NCBI RefSeq assembly: GCF_017298635.1
Contig: NZ_CP071182.1
Location: 3,758,001-3,822,000, forward strand
Reading direction: 5' to 3'
DNA: 64,000 bases
Origin: Paenalicyclobacillus mengziensis
Lineage (GTDB): Bacteria > Bacillota > Bacilli > Alicyclobacillales > Alicyclobacillaceae
The notes beneath the pieces are model-generated. The model searched no databases. It saw nothing but the letters and a program-made list of their open reading frames with translations, and had not been told where the DNA came from. This document shows, one piece after another, positions 1 to 9,038 of this stretch; position 1 is the first letter of the stretch, and every line of letters starts with the position of its first letter. The position numbers and the translations under genes were made by a program.

Positions 1-989
1 GCTTCTGTAAATGACTCCTCGTCTGTACCGCCCAAGACCAGCTGGTTGTCGCTGCGCAGTTGACCGAGGACAGCACCCACATAACCATCATCTGTAACCT
101 CTCGATAGTTTGAGAAGTGAGATGGCAACACAATCATGTCGTCAGACAGGGCATTGAGCCTACTGATAACCGTTTGGTATAGCATGTGGGCCCACTCTTT
201 CGCCTTGCCACCGAGGTCTGGCCGCCCCAGGCCGTTGACAAACACGGTGTCTCCAGACAAGAGATACTCGTCGTTGATGAGAAATGATGTGCTCCCTGGC
301 GTATGTCCAGGAGTCGGCACAGCCATGACCTCCAGTGTGGAAGCACCAAAGGCAATCTTCAAGCCATCGGTGAGCGGGCTGTAACTGCGCTTGGCTTCGT
401 TCATTTCGCTTGCCGAGATCCAGTATTCTGCCCCAGTCTGTGCCGCGAGGTCGTGTCCACCTGTGATGTGGTCCGCGTGCAGATGCGTGTCGAGGATATG
501 ACGAATTTCTACCCCGTATTCCTTCGCCACATCGAGATACACGTCGATGTGTCTGGCGGGATCCACGACGACAGCCTCTTCTCCCGAAATGAGAACATAA
601 GACAAGCAGCCTTTTGCGGGACGAATCACTTGCATGAGTTGCAGGTCATCGGTATGGGCAACTTGCACGGTATAATAGAACTCACTCCATGCCTGCATAC
701 CACCCTCGAGATAGGCTGCGTGATATCCCTTGCCTTCGAGGATATCGACAGCTTCCTTGGCTGCGGCACCTTTCGCACAGACCGTAATGACTTCCTTATC
801 TTTTGGGATCTCGATAAACGCCTCCGGCCCAAACTGCAACAGCTTTGAATTCTGGATGTTGGCAGATACCACGTTCCTCTGTTCAATGTGCCAGTCATCG
901 TACGCGCTGGCTGCTCGAACGTCGAGAATAAATACCTCCTCGCCAGCCTCCATGCGACGCTGTAACTCTTGTACACGAATAGATTTCAT
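1..989 (-). CDS. Rhodanese-MBL persulfide dioxygenase, 3' end cut by the window
   Basis: The frame stays open from an ATG at 989 to the window edge, giving 329 codons without a stop. Residues about 5-110 form a rhodanese domain with the active-site loop CAKG (Cys71). Residues about 115 onward form a metallo-beta-lactamase domain with the metal motif HLHADH (His169 to His174) and later GHTPGST and LPSHFSN. The family (ETHE1/persulfide dioxygenase fused to rhodanese) oxidises glutathione- or protein-bound persulfide to sulfite in the cytoplasm. The start is supported by AAGGAGG ten bases upstream. It is the last visible gene of the TauE, SQR, DUF1641 operon, and it has a full-length paralogue at 26118-27272. 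The 3' end and exact length are unknown. Confidence 0.88.
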   Translation of the reverse strand, partial: MKSIRVQELQRRMEAGEEVFILDVRAASAYDDWHIEQRNVVSANIQNSKLLQFGPEAFIEIPKDKEVITVCAKGAAAKEAVDILEGKGYHAAYLEGGMQAWSEFYYTVQVAHTDDLQLMQVIRPAKGCLSYVLISGEEAVVVDPARHIDVYLDVAKEYGVEIRHILDTHLHADHITGGHDLAAQTGAEYWISASEMNEAKRSYSPLTDGLKIAFGASTLEVMAVPTPGHTPGSTSFLINDEYLLSGDTVFVNGLGRPDLGGKAKEWAHMLYQTVISRLNALSDDMIVLPSHFSNYREVTDDGYVGAVLGQLRSDNQLVLGGTDEESFTE

Positions 990-1044
990 CTTTCGTCATC
1001 CTCCTTATCCATTTCAAACCGTCACCAATGTCAAACCGTCGATT

Positions 1045-1584
1045 TTACGCTGTTGTTTGTCTCGTTGCTTGTTTCTTCTCATCAATGACTTCGAGAGCGG
1101 ATTTCGCAACCTTGATACTCGTTTGCACGGTGGGGGAACGAAGCAGCTTCACAAGCGTAAATACACCGATTTGCGTCCCGTCTTTTTTTGCTCGCCGTTT
1201 CGCTTCCTCAAGCAGAGACTTCCCTTGGTCGAGCGTCGACTGAACGGGTTCGGTCATACGCCCCATCTCCGTCGTCAGGTATCGAAGCGATGTCTCATCT
1301 GCCAAGACCCCCGAAGCAAAGTCAAGAAACGGTTCCACGGCTTCGATATACCGCACCAACTTTGGCAACTTGTTCATCAGTGTTACAGCAGCACTCAGTG
1401 TTTCGTCATTCAGTTCAAGCTTGGGCAGGTCTTGTTTCAGCCCGTTCAAGAGATAATTGAGTGAGTCTTTATCCGACGCAAGTGAACTGAAAAAGTCGAG
1501 TGTGTTTTCGAGTGATGCGACGTAATCCATCCGCCAGTCAGTTTGGGATTCCATGTCCACACGGCTACCCTTCTCCTGTTCCAT
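1045..1584 (-). CDS. DUF1641 family protein
   Basis: 179 residues. The C-terminal half holds the helical pattern GVFTLVKLLRSP typical of DUF1641 (YjlC/YrhD-like proteins), which occur next to quinone- or NAD-linked oxidoreductases. The in-frame ORF extends to 1611, but the ATG at 1584 has GGAGGT seven to eight bases upstream and is preferred. It lies 23 bp downstream of the SQR gene and 55 bp upstream of the rhodanese-MBL gene, so it is probably co-transcribed. Its biochemical role is not known. From context it may help membrane attachment or assembly of the sulfide:quinone oxidoreductase, which is an inference. No signal peptide or membrane helix is visible. Confidence 0.8.
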   Translation of the reverse strand: MEQEKGSRVDMESQTDWRMDYVASLENTLDFFSSLASDKDSLNYLLNGLKQDLPKLELNDETLSAAVTLMNKLPKLVRYIEAVEPFLDFASGVLADETSLRYLTTEMGRMTEPVQSTLDQGKSLLEEAKRRAKKDGTQIGVFTLVKLLRSPTVQTSIKVAKSALEVIDEKKQATRQTTA

Positions 1585-1607
1585 GTTTCCACCTCCGTTC
1601 ACGAGTC

Positions 1608-2804
1608 TCACATCACGCCTTTAAGCATGCCGTCCCAATACATGACCGGGAGCATATCCTTTTTCAGCAGATACATGCTGTATCTTTCTTTTGCCTGGTC
1701 GAACGGGAAGGTTTCGGCTGGGTTATTGTTGTAGTCAAACTCTGCCAGTACGAGTCGCCCGTATCCCGTGATGAGCGGACAGGAAGTGTATCCGTTGTAT
1801 TGGCCTGGAAGCGGATGGTTCCTCATTACGGCGAACAAGTTTTTCACCAGGACGGGAGCCTGTTTGCGAATGGCAGCACCCGTCTTCGATGTTGGCAGAC
1901 TTGTCGCATCCCCAATTCCAAACACGTTTTTGTAGCGGGTATGCTGTAAGGTGTACTTGTCCACATCTACCCAACCGTTCTCAGCAGACAGCGGACTTTG
2001 TTTGATGAAATCCGGTGCGCTCATGGGCGGAACAACATGAATCATGTCGTACTTCATGGAAACCCTTTCACCAGACTGCAAGTGTTCGAAAATGGCCTGT
2101 TTATTCTCGCCGTCGATTTCAACGAGGTTGTGGTAAAACTTCGTCTCGATATCCCGTTCCTGAACAATCCGCGTCAGTGTCTTGGCGTACTTCTGCACGC
2201 CGAAGATGATGGTGCCTCCAGAGCCAAAAACGACCTTCGAAGCGTCACGAACGCCGGCCTTACGAAAGTAGTCCTCCGCCAGATACATAATCTTCTGGGG
2301 TGCTCCCCCACACTTGATGGGCGTATTCGGCGCAGTGAAAATTGCTGTGCCGCCCTTAAAGTTCCGGATGTTCTCCCACGTACTTGGGGCAGACTCATAG
2401 GAATAGTTGCTTGAGACCCCGTTTTTTCCGAGGTTTTCTTTGAGTCCTTTGACCTTGCCCCAGTCGAGTTGAATCCCTGGAGCCACCACGAGATAGTCAT
2501 AGGACAGTTCGCCGCCGGAGGCCATAACCACCCGATTCTCCTCCGGTAAAAATGCCACGACAGCATCTTGAATCCAATTCGCTCCGTCCGGAATCACGGA
2601 CGCCTCGTCCCGTTTTGTAACCTCTGCCTCAACTTCGCCGCCACCGACCAGCGTCCACAGGGGTTGGTAGTAGTGTTTTTCAGACGGATCGATAATGGCT
2701 ATCTCGTTATACAAATCCCTGCTCTCTCTCAGCAGTCGGGCAGCTGTTGTGATGCCGCCTGTGCCGCCGCCGACGATAACTACCGTGTAGTGTGACTTGT
2801 TCAT
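1608..2804 (-). CDS. sqr: Sulfide:quinone oxidoreductase, type II
   Basis: 398 residues. The FAD-binding Rossmann motif GGGTGG is at residues 12-17, a second nucleotide-binding segment is near VFGSGGTIIFG (193-203), and the FAD-pyrophosphate motif GIGDATSLP is at 297-305. The two redox cysteines expected for sulfide oxidation are Cys165 (TPIKCGGAPQK) and Cys342 (TSCPLITGYG). The sequence around Cys165 and the C-terminal KERYSMYLLKKDMLP segment resemble type II (mitochondrial SQOR-like) enzymes rather than type I. It oxidises sulfide at the inner membrane face, passes electrons to quinone and makes persulfide or polysulfide. The ORF opens at 2861, but the ATG at 2804 has AAAGGAGAG upstream. 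Neighbours are a TauE exporter upstream, and DUF1641 and persulfide dioxygenase downstream. Confidence 0.92.
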   Translation of the reverse strand: MNKSHYTVVIVGGGTGGITTAARLLRESRDLYNEIAIIDPSEKHYYQPLWTLVGGGEVEAEVTKRDEASVIPDGANWIQDAVVAFLPEENRVVMASGGELSYDYLVVAPGIQLDWGKVKGLKENLGKNGVSSNYSYESAPSTWENIRNFKGGTAIFTAPNTPIKCGGAPQKIMYLAEDYFRKAGVRDASKVVFGSGGTIIFGVQKYAKTLTRIVQERDIETKFYHNLVEIDGENKQAIFEHLQSGERVSMKYDMIHVVPPMSAPDFIKQSPLSAENGWVDVDKYTLQHTRYKNVFGIGDATSLPTSKTGAAIRKQAPVLVKNLFAVMRNHPLPGQYNGYTSCPLITGYGRLVLAEFDYNNNPAETFPFDQAKERYSMYLLKKDMLPVMYWDGMLKGVM

Positions 2805-2914
2805 ACCAGAACTCTCCTTTCTGTTCGCACACAGGTTTTCAGTCACAAGTTTTGAGTCCATCGTTGTCTTTCTGGAGCGTTGCCGTTTTCCGTATCCGCA
2901 AGTATCTCTTTTGG

Positions 2915-3724
2915 TTACGCGATATGGGGGTACAAGGCATGAAGACTCATGACAAACATGTACACCGCTACCACGGCAACCACGCCAGAAAAGATGTTGT
3001 TTAAGGTTCTCTTTTGCTTGCCAAAGCGAGCGGCAATCATGGTTCCTGCAATCCCGCCGATGGCACCACCGAGGATGAATGGTACCACGATGCCCCAGTG
3101 CACAAGTCCGGACAAACTATAACTTACAGCCGTTGTGAGCCCGAAACTGCCCACTGAAAACAGCGACGTTCCGACAGCCTCAACCATAGTCAGGTCAGCA
3201 GAAAACATGAGTGCTGGAACAATCAAAAATCCCCCGCCAATGCCGAAGAACCCGGACAACAGACCAACTGTTACGGCACTGATGATGAGTCGTACAAAGC
3301 GGACCGATTTGATGCGCTTCGGTTGAACGGATGCGTCCTTGTTTGGACTCTGTGGAGGACGTTTTCTCGCCATTTTGTACGCCATGACCAGCATTAAAAT
3401 GGCAAATAGGAACAAAATATCTTTAGAAGGCACCAGTTTGCCGACCACGGACCCGACTGTCGTCCCCATTACACCGAACACTGCGAACCAGATGGCTGGT
3501 TTCCATCGAACATGGCCTGCTTTGGCGTGGGGCAATAAGTTAAAGTAGGCGTTTACCGCGACCGCCATCGCTGTACTGCCAATCACCACGTGTACATCGT
3601 GAATACCGACGACGTATAACAGCAGTGGAACGGCCAGAATGGACCCTCCGCCTCCGAGCAGCCCCAGGGCAAAACCCACCGCGCCACCAGAAATTGTAGC
3701 CAGGGCAACTTGAAGTTCTGTCAT
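2915..3724 (-). CDS. TauE/SafE family sulfite/anion exporter
   Basis: 269 residues and strongly hydrophobic, with about eight predicted membrane segments. Two glycine-rich repeats characteristic of TauE/SafE (DUF81) are visible: GLLGGGGSILAVPLL near the N-terminus and GFFGIGGGFLIVPAL in the middle. Members export sulfite, sulfoacetate or related anions. Next to SQR and persulfide dioxygenase, removal of sulfite from the cytoplasm is the likely job (inference). The ORF opens at 3823. The ATG at 3724 is chosen because GGGAGGTGA lies upstream, although the spacing is long; an in-frame GTG at 3739 overlaps that site and is less likely. It is the first gene of the minus-strand sulfur operon; 110 bp separate it from sqr. 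Confidence 0.85.
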   Translation of the reverse strand: MTELQVALATISGGAVGFALGLLGGGGSILAVPLLLYVVGIHDVHVVIGSTAMAVAVNAYFNLLPHAKAGHVRWKPAIWFAVFGVMGTTVGSVVGKLVPSKDILFLFAILMLVMAYKMARKRPPQSPNKDASVQPKRIKSVRFVRLIISAVTVGLLSGFFGIGGGFLIVPALMFSADLTMVEAVGTSLFSVGSFGLTTAVSYSLSGLVHWGIVVPFILGGAIGGIAGTMIAARFGKQKRTLNNIFSGVVAVVAVYMFVMSLHALYPHIA

Positions 3725-3941
3725 AAGTTTGGATGTCACCTCCCGCGCGAACAAAATGTAACACGCGGGCATTTTCCTTGACATCGGGAAAAACCCTAGT
3801 CCAACATTGTCACATAAACACAACCAAACGGACCAATCGCCGTGACCGCCAAAGAGTTCCTCTTGTCTCGACTCCGCAGCTAAAGTATCTTGGAAAAGGC
3901 CACTTTTTACATCATGGTTGAGTCGAGAGGAGAAAAGCAGA

Positions 3942-5315
3942 GTGGACGAAAATTCACAACAACCCCAGCAATTACGTCGTCAGCTAAAATCACGGCACAT
4001 TATTATGATGGCCTTGGGCGGGGCAATTGGTGCAGGACTGTTCAAAGGGTCGGATACTTCTATCAGCCAAACAGGTCCTGGTGCCGTTTTGGCGTACTTG
4101 ATTGGTGGAATTATTCTTTTGTTTGTCATGCAGGGACTTGGTGAAATGGCCGTTTATAACAACAAAGCGAGTACCTTCCGTGAACTCATCCATCCTGTGC
4201 TCGGCCCGTTTGCCGCGCACCTAACAGGGTGGATTTACTGGTTAGATTGGGTGCTCGTGATGGCTGCTGAGACAGCCGCTTCAGCAGGATTCCTTAGTTT
4301 CTGGTTCCCAAACTTACCGCTTTGGCTGCTGGCGCTCATCGTATCTGTTGTCATGACCGCGTTGAACATTTTTCAAGTTGCCATCTACGGGGAAACGGAA
4401 TACTGGATGGCAGGTATTAAAGTTGTTGTTTTAGCACTGTTCGTTATTTTCGGTCTCATCCTTTTGCTGACAGGGGTACATGGACAACCGGGGCCAGGGT
4501 TTTCACATCTGACAAACGCAGGTGGATTCTTTCCACACGGACTCAATGGTTTTGCAGCATCGCTATTGGTAGTTATGTTTTCCTTTGGAGGAACCGAGAT
4601 GATAGGAATGACCCTGGGTGAAACCGAAAACCCCGACCGCGTCATTCCACGTGCGGCACGCGGCGTCATCGTCCGCATTCTGTTGTTTTACGTGCTGCCA
4701 ATTCTCGTCATCGTCAGCCTCGTACCGTGGAACAACCTCGGTGCCGGGGTCAGTCCGTTTGTCACTGTATTTCAGGCCATCGGCATTCCCTATGTCGGTG
4801 GCGTTATGAACTTTGTGATGCTCACCGCGGTCCTGTCCGCAACCAACTCAGGCATGTATGCAGCGTCTCGGATGCTTTACACTCAATCAGTAACAGGTCA
4901 GGCACCCCACTTTTTCGCAAAACTGTCCCAGCGACGAGTCCCCGTTCGGGCACTCTTAATGAGTACTTCGTTTCTTTACATTGGGGTCATTGTCGCGTTC
5001 TTCGCCAAAGGGAGTACCTTTGGATATCTCATGACCATCCCCGGGTATTCGGTGATGATTGTCTGGATACTGTTGGCCGCGGCACACGTTCGGAGTCGGA
5101 GGTTGCGCCGCGTACATGGTACACAGACACATGAACGCTACGCTGGAAGCATAGTTGGGAGTTGGTTTGCAATCATTGCTCTGACACTCATCTTCATCGG
5201 CGTCGTTGCGACAACCCCACTCTGGGGAACTGTGGTCATGATTGTTGTGCTCGTACTCATTGCGATTGGTTACTTCGTTCAAAGTCCAGTCAATCGTCGA
5301 CATCTTCAGCGGTAA
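3942..5315 (+). CDS. Amino acid permease (APC superfamily, AAT family)
   Basis: 457 residues with about twelve membrane segments. The conserved first-helix motif MMALGGAIGAGLFKGS and the following ISQTGPGAVLAYLIGG are diagnostic of the bacterial amino-acid permease (GabP/AroP/LysP-like) group, as is GTEMIGMTLGETENP in the middle. It imports an amino acid by proton symport; the substrate cannot be told from sequence. The frame opens with a TTG at 3918, but the GTG at 3942 has AGGAG nine bases upstream and is the better start. It diverges from the TauE-SQR operon, with about 220 bp between the two starts. The C-terminus ends with a short basic tail. It appears monocistronic. Confidence 0.88.
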   Translation: MDENSQQPQQLRRQLKSRHIIMMALGGAIGAGLFKGSDTSISQTGPGAVLAYLIGGIILLFVMQGLGEMAVYNNKASTFRELIHPVLGPFAAHLTGWIYWLDWVLVMAAETAASAGFLSFWFPNLPLWLLALIVSVVMTALNIFQVAIYGETEYWMAGIKVVVLALFVIFGLILLLTGVHGQPGPGFSHLTNAGGFFPHGLNGFAASLLVVMFSFGGTEMIGMTLGETENPDRVIPRAARGVIVRILLFYVLPILVIVSLVPWNNLGAGVSPFVTVFQAIGIPYVGGVMNFVMLTAVLSATNSGMYAASRMLYTQSVTGQAPHFFAKLSQRRVPVRALLMSTSFLYIGVIVAFFAKGSTFGYLMTIPGYSVMIVWILLAAAHVRSRRLRRVHGTQTHERYAGSIVGSWFAIIALTLIFIGVVATTPLWGTVVMIVVLVLIAIGYFVQSPVNRRHLQR

Positions 5316-5581
5316 AACTATAGTAAGCCCGACCCTCCGTGGTGCAGTTGTTGCAGTCTGAGGCACACTCCACGGACCGCAAAACGGTGCCAGGAGCACC
5401 ATTTCGCCACAAGGATGCTTGTCCTCCGCATAAACAGCCATACGTAAATGACGTCGTGGCATCGCGATGGATGGATGGCGCAGAGGTCATCATTAGGTGT
5501 CTCTATTTCCTGCGGATAGATTGAACTGTCATTTGAAAGAAGTTATCCTGTTGTGTGTATGCGTTGAATGGAGGCATGACT

Positions 5582-5689
5582 GTGCACTACATCGTACTGG
5601 GGTTTGAAGACATTGTCGCACCGTTGCTCGGTGCCCTCATTTTGTTACTATTGCTTTGGGCGTGGATAAAATCTCGAGACGAGGTCTGA
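5582..5689 (+). CDS. Possible small single-span membrane protein
   Basis: A 35-codon ORF beginning at a GTG that has GGAGG seven bases upstream (an ATG two codons earlier sits too close to the site). The product has a hydrophobic core (VAPLLGALILLLLLWAW) followed by a basic and acidic end (IKSRDEV), as in small bacterial membrane peptides. Nothing identifies a family. Its 3' end overlaps the 3' end of the convergent Spo0E-like gene by about 42 bp, which makes it less certain. The ribosome binding site and the clean transmembrane profile are the only support. Confidence 0.4.
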   Translation: MHYIVLGFEDIVAPLLGALILLLLLWAWIKSRDEV

Positions 5690-5944
5690 CTTCCAGGACT
5701 GGATTGCCATTGCCCTCACACCGTGATTCTGCAACATGTTCGCTTTGGAGACGGGCAATAGTCCTTGTAGCGGTTTCGCTGCAACCAATTCAGGGTTTAG
5801 GAGCACCCTTTGCGCTTGAAGGATGTGTCGGTCCAACTGTTGGCTGACCGACACAACCTCCGGATGCGTCAAGGACTGTCGTGCCTCCGCCACACGAATC
5901 ATCTTCTCGCGTAAATACCCAGAAATTTCCACTACGCTTACCAT
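5648..5944 (-). CDS. Spo0E-like sporulation phosphatase family protein
   Basis: 98 residues. The N-terminal half forms two short helices with the signature SVSQQLDRHILQAQR, matching the S-x-x-L-D-x-x-I-x-x-x-Q motif of Spo0E/YnzD/YisI aspartyl-phosphate phosphatases. These remove phosphate from Spo0A~P and so delay sporulation. The acidic residue pattern at the active helix (LTHPEVVSVSQQLD) is present. The protein is longer than the usual 50-85 residues, with a tail of about 45 residues of unknown role. The ORF opens at 6007; the ATG at 5944 is preferred because it begins just before the domain and has GGTGAGGG upstream. The 3' end overlaps the small plus-strand ORF. Confidence 0.72.
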   Translation of the reverse strand: MVSVVEISGYLREKMIRVAEARQSLTHPEVVSVSQQLDRHILQAQRVLLNPELVAAKPLQGLLPVSKANMLQNHGVRAMAIQSWKSDLVSRFYPRPKQ

Positions 5945-6076
5945 TCTTTCATCCCTCACCTGTTCAACCTTGTCACAACAGGCATCATTATACTGCGACA
6001 AACGCAATCAATGTGTGACAAGTTTGCCGATAAAGGTCGAACCAGGTCGAAGACGTCGTGAAATTTCTGTAAGAGT

Positions 6077-6883
6077 TTATTTTTGTCGAATCAAGGCCAT
6101 GTCCCGTGTTTCACGTCCTGGATTGTATGCTATTTTGTTTCTGTGTTGGGCGATATTTCCTAATGAAGGTTCAATACATTTTTGATACAGATGAAACGTC
6201 TCTCCACTCCGACTCACCCTCGTTTGTGCGAACGTCCAACCGAGCTTTTCATAAAAAGGCCCAGCACCTCCTTCAGTTGGCGGCAACGTGACAAGATCGA
6301 TTCGGCGGATACCGAACCGCGTGGCCAGGTGTTCATAGGCTCGAACCAAACTTGCCCCGACTCCTTTTGAGCGCAGCCCAGGGTTGACAAACAGGTGGGT
6401 GATGTCACCCACCTTCGGTGCCTTCGCCGAGACATGTCCAATGGTTTGGGTTGCTCTGACGGAGTACCCTGAATCCGGATTGGCGGTCGCAACCCCACTC
6501 CGTTTTATAAACTGTCGCATGACCCCACTCACGTAACGCTTCAAGCGGGTGCGAATCAGCATACGTGCCACACTGGGATGCCGAAGGGACTGTTCCAGTA
6601 CCGCCGCAGCAAGCCCGAGTCCATGTTTTCGAATCAGCCACTGATAGTGGTTACCCGGGTCGAGTGTACCAAGTAAGGCGCCAGCAAGCGCCCCAGATGG
6701 ACTCACCGCAATCAATGCCACTGCGTACGGACTCTCAGCGAATGCCCGGTAATATCTGTGCAGAAACCGGACTCCGAGGCGCGCGATAAACTCGTCGCGA
6801 AACACTTGCTCATGCAACGTGACCGCCTCGGCGGCGTATATACTTGACAGATCAAGATAAGAAATTTCAATGTCGTTGTTCAT
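6077..6883 (-). CDS. GNAT family N-acetyltransferase
   Basis: 268 residues. The acetyl-CoA binding motif A of the GNAT fold is visible as ITHLFVNPGLRSKGVGASLV (about residues 160-180), with R/Q-x-x-G-x-G/A represented by RSKGVG, followed by motif B around GGAGPFYEKLGW. The N-terminal portion (LHEQVFRDEFIARLG) resembles acetyltransferases acting on amino sugars or small amines. Its substrate is unknown. It lies 60 bp downstream of asnB on the same strand and may be co-transcribed with it, which would fit modification of a cell-surface or peptidyl amine, but this is conjecture. The length is greater than a minimal GNAT domain (about 150 residues) because of an insert at residues 85-140. Confidence 0.78.
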   Translation of the reverse strand: MNNDIEISYLDLSSIYAAEAVTLHEQVFRDEFIARLGVRFLHRYYRAFAESPYAVALIAVSPSGALAGALLGTLDPGNHYQWLIRKHGLGLAAAVLEQSLRHPSVARMLIRTRLKRYVSGVMRQFIKRSGVATANPDSGYSVRATQTIGHVSAKAPKVGDITHLFVNPGLRSKGVGASLVRAYEHLATRFGIRRIDLVTLPPTEGGAGPFYEKLGWTFAQTRVSRSGETFHLYQKCIEPSLGNIAQHRNKIAYNPGRETRDMALIRQK

Positions 6884-6943
6884 ATTGACCTCACAGAGCT
6901 TCGAGATGACATATACTCAACCAAGGCGACATCACATCGGAAC

Positions 6944-8863
6944 TCAATTGAGTTGCGCTGTCGTAAGTACAGGTGTGGTTGTCGTCTGGTGTGCAGTTGC
7001 GGACGTCTGCCACCTTGCTTGGAAAGCTTGTTCCCACATCAAAAATGCCAACAGCGTCCACAATTCCCGGCCGTAGTCCCTAGTTCCGCTACGGTGTTGT
7101 GATAACATCATATCAACATACTGCTCAGAAAAAAAATGTCGGAACTTACTCGACTGAAAGGCGTCTCGAAGTATATCATGCATTGACTCCCGTAACCACT
7201 TTCGATATGGCACCGGAAACCCGAGTTTCGGTCGGCTCCAAATCCCATCTGGCAACCACTGCTTCACAGCCTGGCGCAACACGTATTTGCCCTGATTGTC
7301 CCGAACTCGATATTCAACGGGCACCGACGACGCTACGTCAAACACGTCAACGTCGAGAAATGGGACCCGCAATTCCAGTGAGTGAGCCATCGTCATTTTG
7401 TCCGCTTTAAACAGTATGTCCCCAGGTAACCACGTGTGCAAGTCAACCATCTGCATCCGCGTGATATCGTCATACATCGCAGTTTGCTGATAAATCGGGT
7501 CAGTAAGCCGATAAGTCGCGTCCGGAGCAAGGCCAAAAGCGTGCTTCTGAAACAGTATGTCTTTCGTTTCTTCATGAAACACGTGAATGTTTCCGAGAAA
7601 ACGGCGTTCCAAAGGTGTCGTTCCTCGCAGCAAAAAACTTCGCCCCTTTACACCATGAGGCATCATGTTTGCCAGATTTCGAAGCAACGGATTCGACCAC
7701 TGTGGTAAGTATTTAAACATGGCCAGGGACTTCGGCTCGTGATAGATAGGGTACCCTGCGAAAATCTCGTCCGAACCCTCTCCAGACAACACAACGGTAA
7801 CGTCTCGACTGGCTAGTTCCGACAAGAAATAGAGGGCAAGGGCACTGGGGTCACCGAGTGGTTCTTCCAGGGAATCCATCATTGTTGGCAAACGGTTGAT
7901 AATATCGCTGCTCGAAATCACAGTCGATTTGTGTTCAACACCAAGGGCTTCTGCCGTCCTTCTCGCAATGACGAGTTCATCAAACTGCGCATCGGCGTCC
8001 TCAAATCCCACAGAAAATGTCGTCAGTGGTCGTGTCTGTTTAGCGAGTGCAACAATGGTGCTGGAATCCACTCCACTCGACAGGAAAGACCCAACCCGGA
8101 CGTCCGCCTGTAGATGTCGGCGAACGCTCCGTTCAAGTGCGTCGGCCACCGCGTCTGTGTAGTAGGACTCCGGTTTATCGTACACGGGCTGGTACTTTGG
8201 CGCCCAGTACTGAGTCATCGACAACACGCCGTGGTGATACCGAATATAGTGTGCGGGCGGAACCTTCTGCATACCCCGAATCAAAGACCCCGACGTAGGA
8301 ACATATTGAAGCGTAAAGTAATCCCACAGGGCCTGTTCATCAACCGAAAAATCCCATGGGGAAGTCGTCAACAAGGAACGCAACTCCGAAGCAAAGCGTA
8401 ACCCATCGGATCCCTGGGAAAAATATAGTGGCTTGATGCCAAAGTGATCTCGAACAAGAAACAGCTCTCGGATGTTGAGGTCGACAATGGCGATGGCAAA
8501 CATTCCTCGTAAATGATGTACCAACTCAATGCCGTATTCCTCGTATAGGTGGACAATGACTTCCGTGTCGGTGTTTGACGTAAAAATGTGACCACGTCTC
8601 ATTAACTGATTTCGCAACGACTTGTAGTTGTATATCTCACCATTACAGACTACCCAAACGGTGCGGTTCTCGTTTGTCATTGGCTGGTGGCCATGCTCCA
8701 AATCAACAATAGACAATCGTCGAAATCCGAGTCCGACGTCACCATCCACCATGAATCCGGACTCGTCCGGTCCGCGATGAATCATGGTGTCCGTCATCTT
8801 TTGTAGTTCGTCCATGGAAACTGGATTTCCATGGCCGCGAAATATTCCGCATATACCGCACAT
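6944..8863 (-). CDS. asnB: Asparagine synthase (glutamine-hydrolysing)
   Basis: 639 residues. Cys2 of MCGICGIF is the N-terminal nucleophile of the class II glutaminase domain (residues about 1-210), with the RRLSIVDLEHGHQP and NGEIYNY motifs. The synthetase domain carries the ATP pyrophosphatase loop SSGVDSS (about 260) and GEGSDEIFAGY. It converts aspartate, glutamine and ATP to asparagine. The length matches AsnB/AsnO of Bacillus (614-632 residues). The start ATG has GAGGTGG upstream. A GNAT acetyltransferase follows. It could be housekeeping or sporulation-associated, as is AsnO; the sequence does not decide. Confidence 0.93.
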   Translation of the reverse strand: MCGICGIFRGHGNPVSMDELQKMTDTMIHRGPDESGFMVDGDVGLGFRRLSIVDLEHGHQPMTNENRTVWVVCNGEIYNYKSLRNQLMRRGHIFTSNTDTEVIVHLYEEYGIELVHHLRGMFAIAIVDLNIRELFLVRDHFGIKPLYFSQGSDGLRFASELRSLLTTSPWDFSVDEQALWDYFTLQYVPTSGSLIRGMQKVPPAHYIRYHHGVLSMTQYWAPKYQPVYDKPESYYTDAVADALERSVRRHLQADVRVGSFLSSGVDSSTIVALAKQTRPLTTFSVGFEDADAQFDELVIARRTAEALGVEHKSTVISSSDIINRLPTMMDSLEEPLGDPSALALYFLSELASRDVTVVLSGEGSDEIFAGYPIYHEPKSLAMFKYLPQWSNPLLRNLANMMPHGVKGRSFLLRGTTPLERRFLGNIHVFHEETKDILFQKHAFGLAPDATYRLTDPIYQQTAMYDDITRMQMVDLHTWLPGDILFKADKMTMAHSLELRVPFLDVDVFDVASSVPVEYRVRDNQGKYVLRQAVKQWLPDGIWSRPKLGFPVPYRKWLRESMHDILRDAFQSSKFRHFFSEQYVDMMLSQHRSGTRDYGRELWTLLAFLMWEQAFQARWQTSATAHQTTTTPVLTTAQLN

Positions 8864-8985
8864 ATGGCCACCTCAGAGATAATAGTTTGTGTTATGAGTA
8901 TAGTAAATCAATGTCGAGTGGATGTGCACGAACTGTCGAGGGAATATGGTGAGTTGTCAAGAAAATGTGGATGAAAAGCGTTTAC

Positions 8986-9010
8986 GAGACCTCGGCGAAA
9001 CCGAGGTCTC
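8986..9010 (-). terminator. Hairpin downstream of the coiled-coil operon
   Basis: A perfect 10-bp stem (GAGACCTCGG / CCGAGGTCTC) with a five-base loop lies 29 bp after the stop of the last coiled-coil gene (9039). On the minus strand it is followed by a short, imperfect T stretch (CGCTTTTC), so it probably ends the operon 14081-9039. Confidence 0.6.
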
Positions 9011-9038
9011 ACAGATGAAACAGGAAGGTCAGTAAAAC

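Noticed and set aside
5290..5493. Minus-strand 67-codon Cys-rich frame (contains CLCGG and CASDCNNC)
   Set aside because: The Cys spacing is attractive for a zinc ribbon, but it overlaps the permease 3' end, has no well-placed ribosome binding site and matches no family I know.
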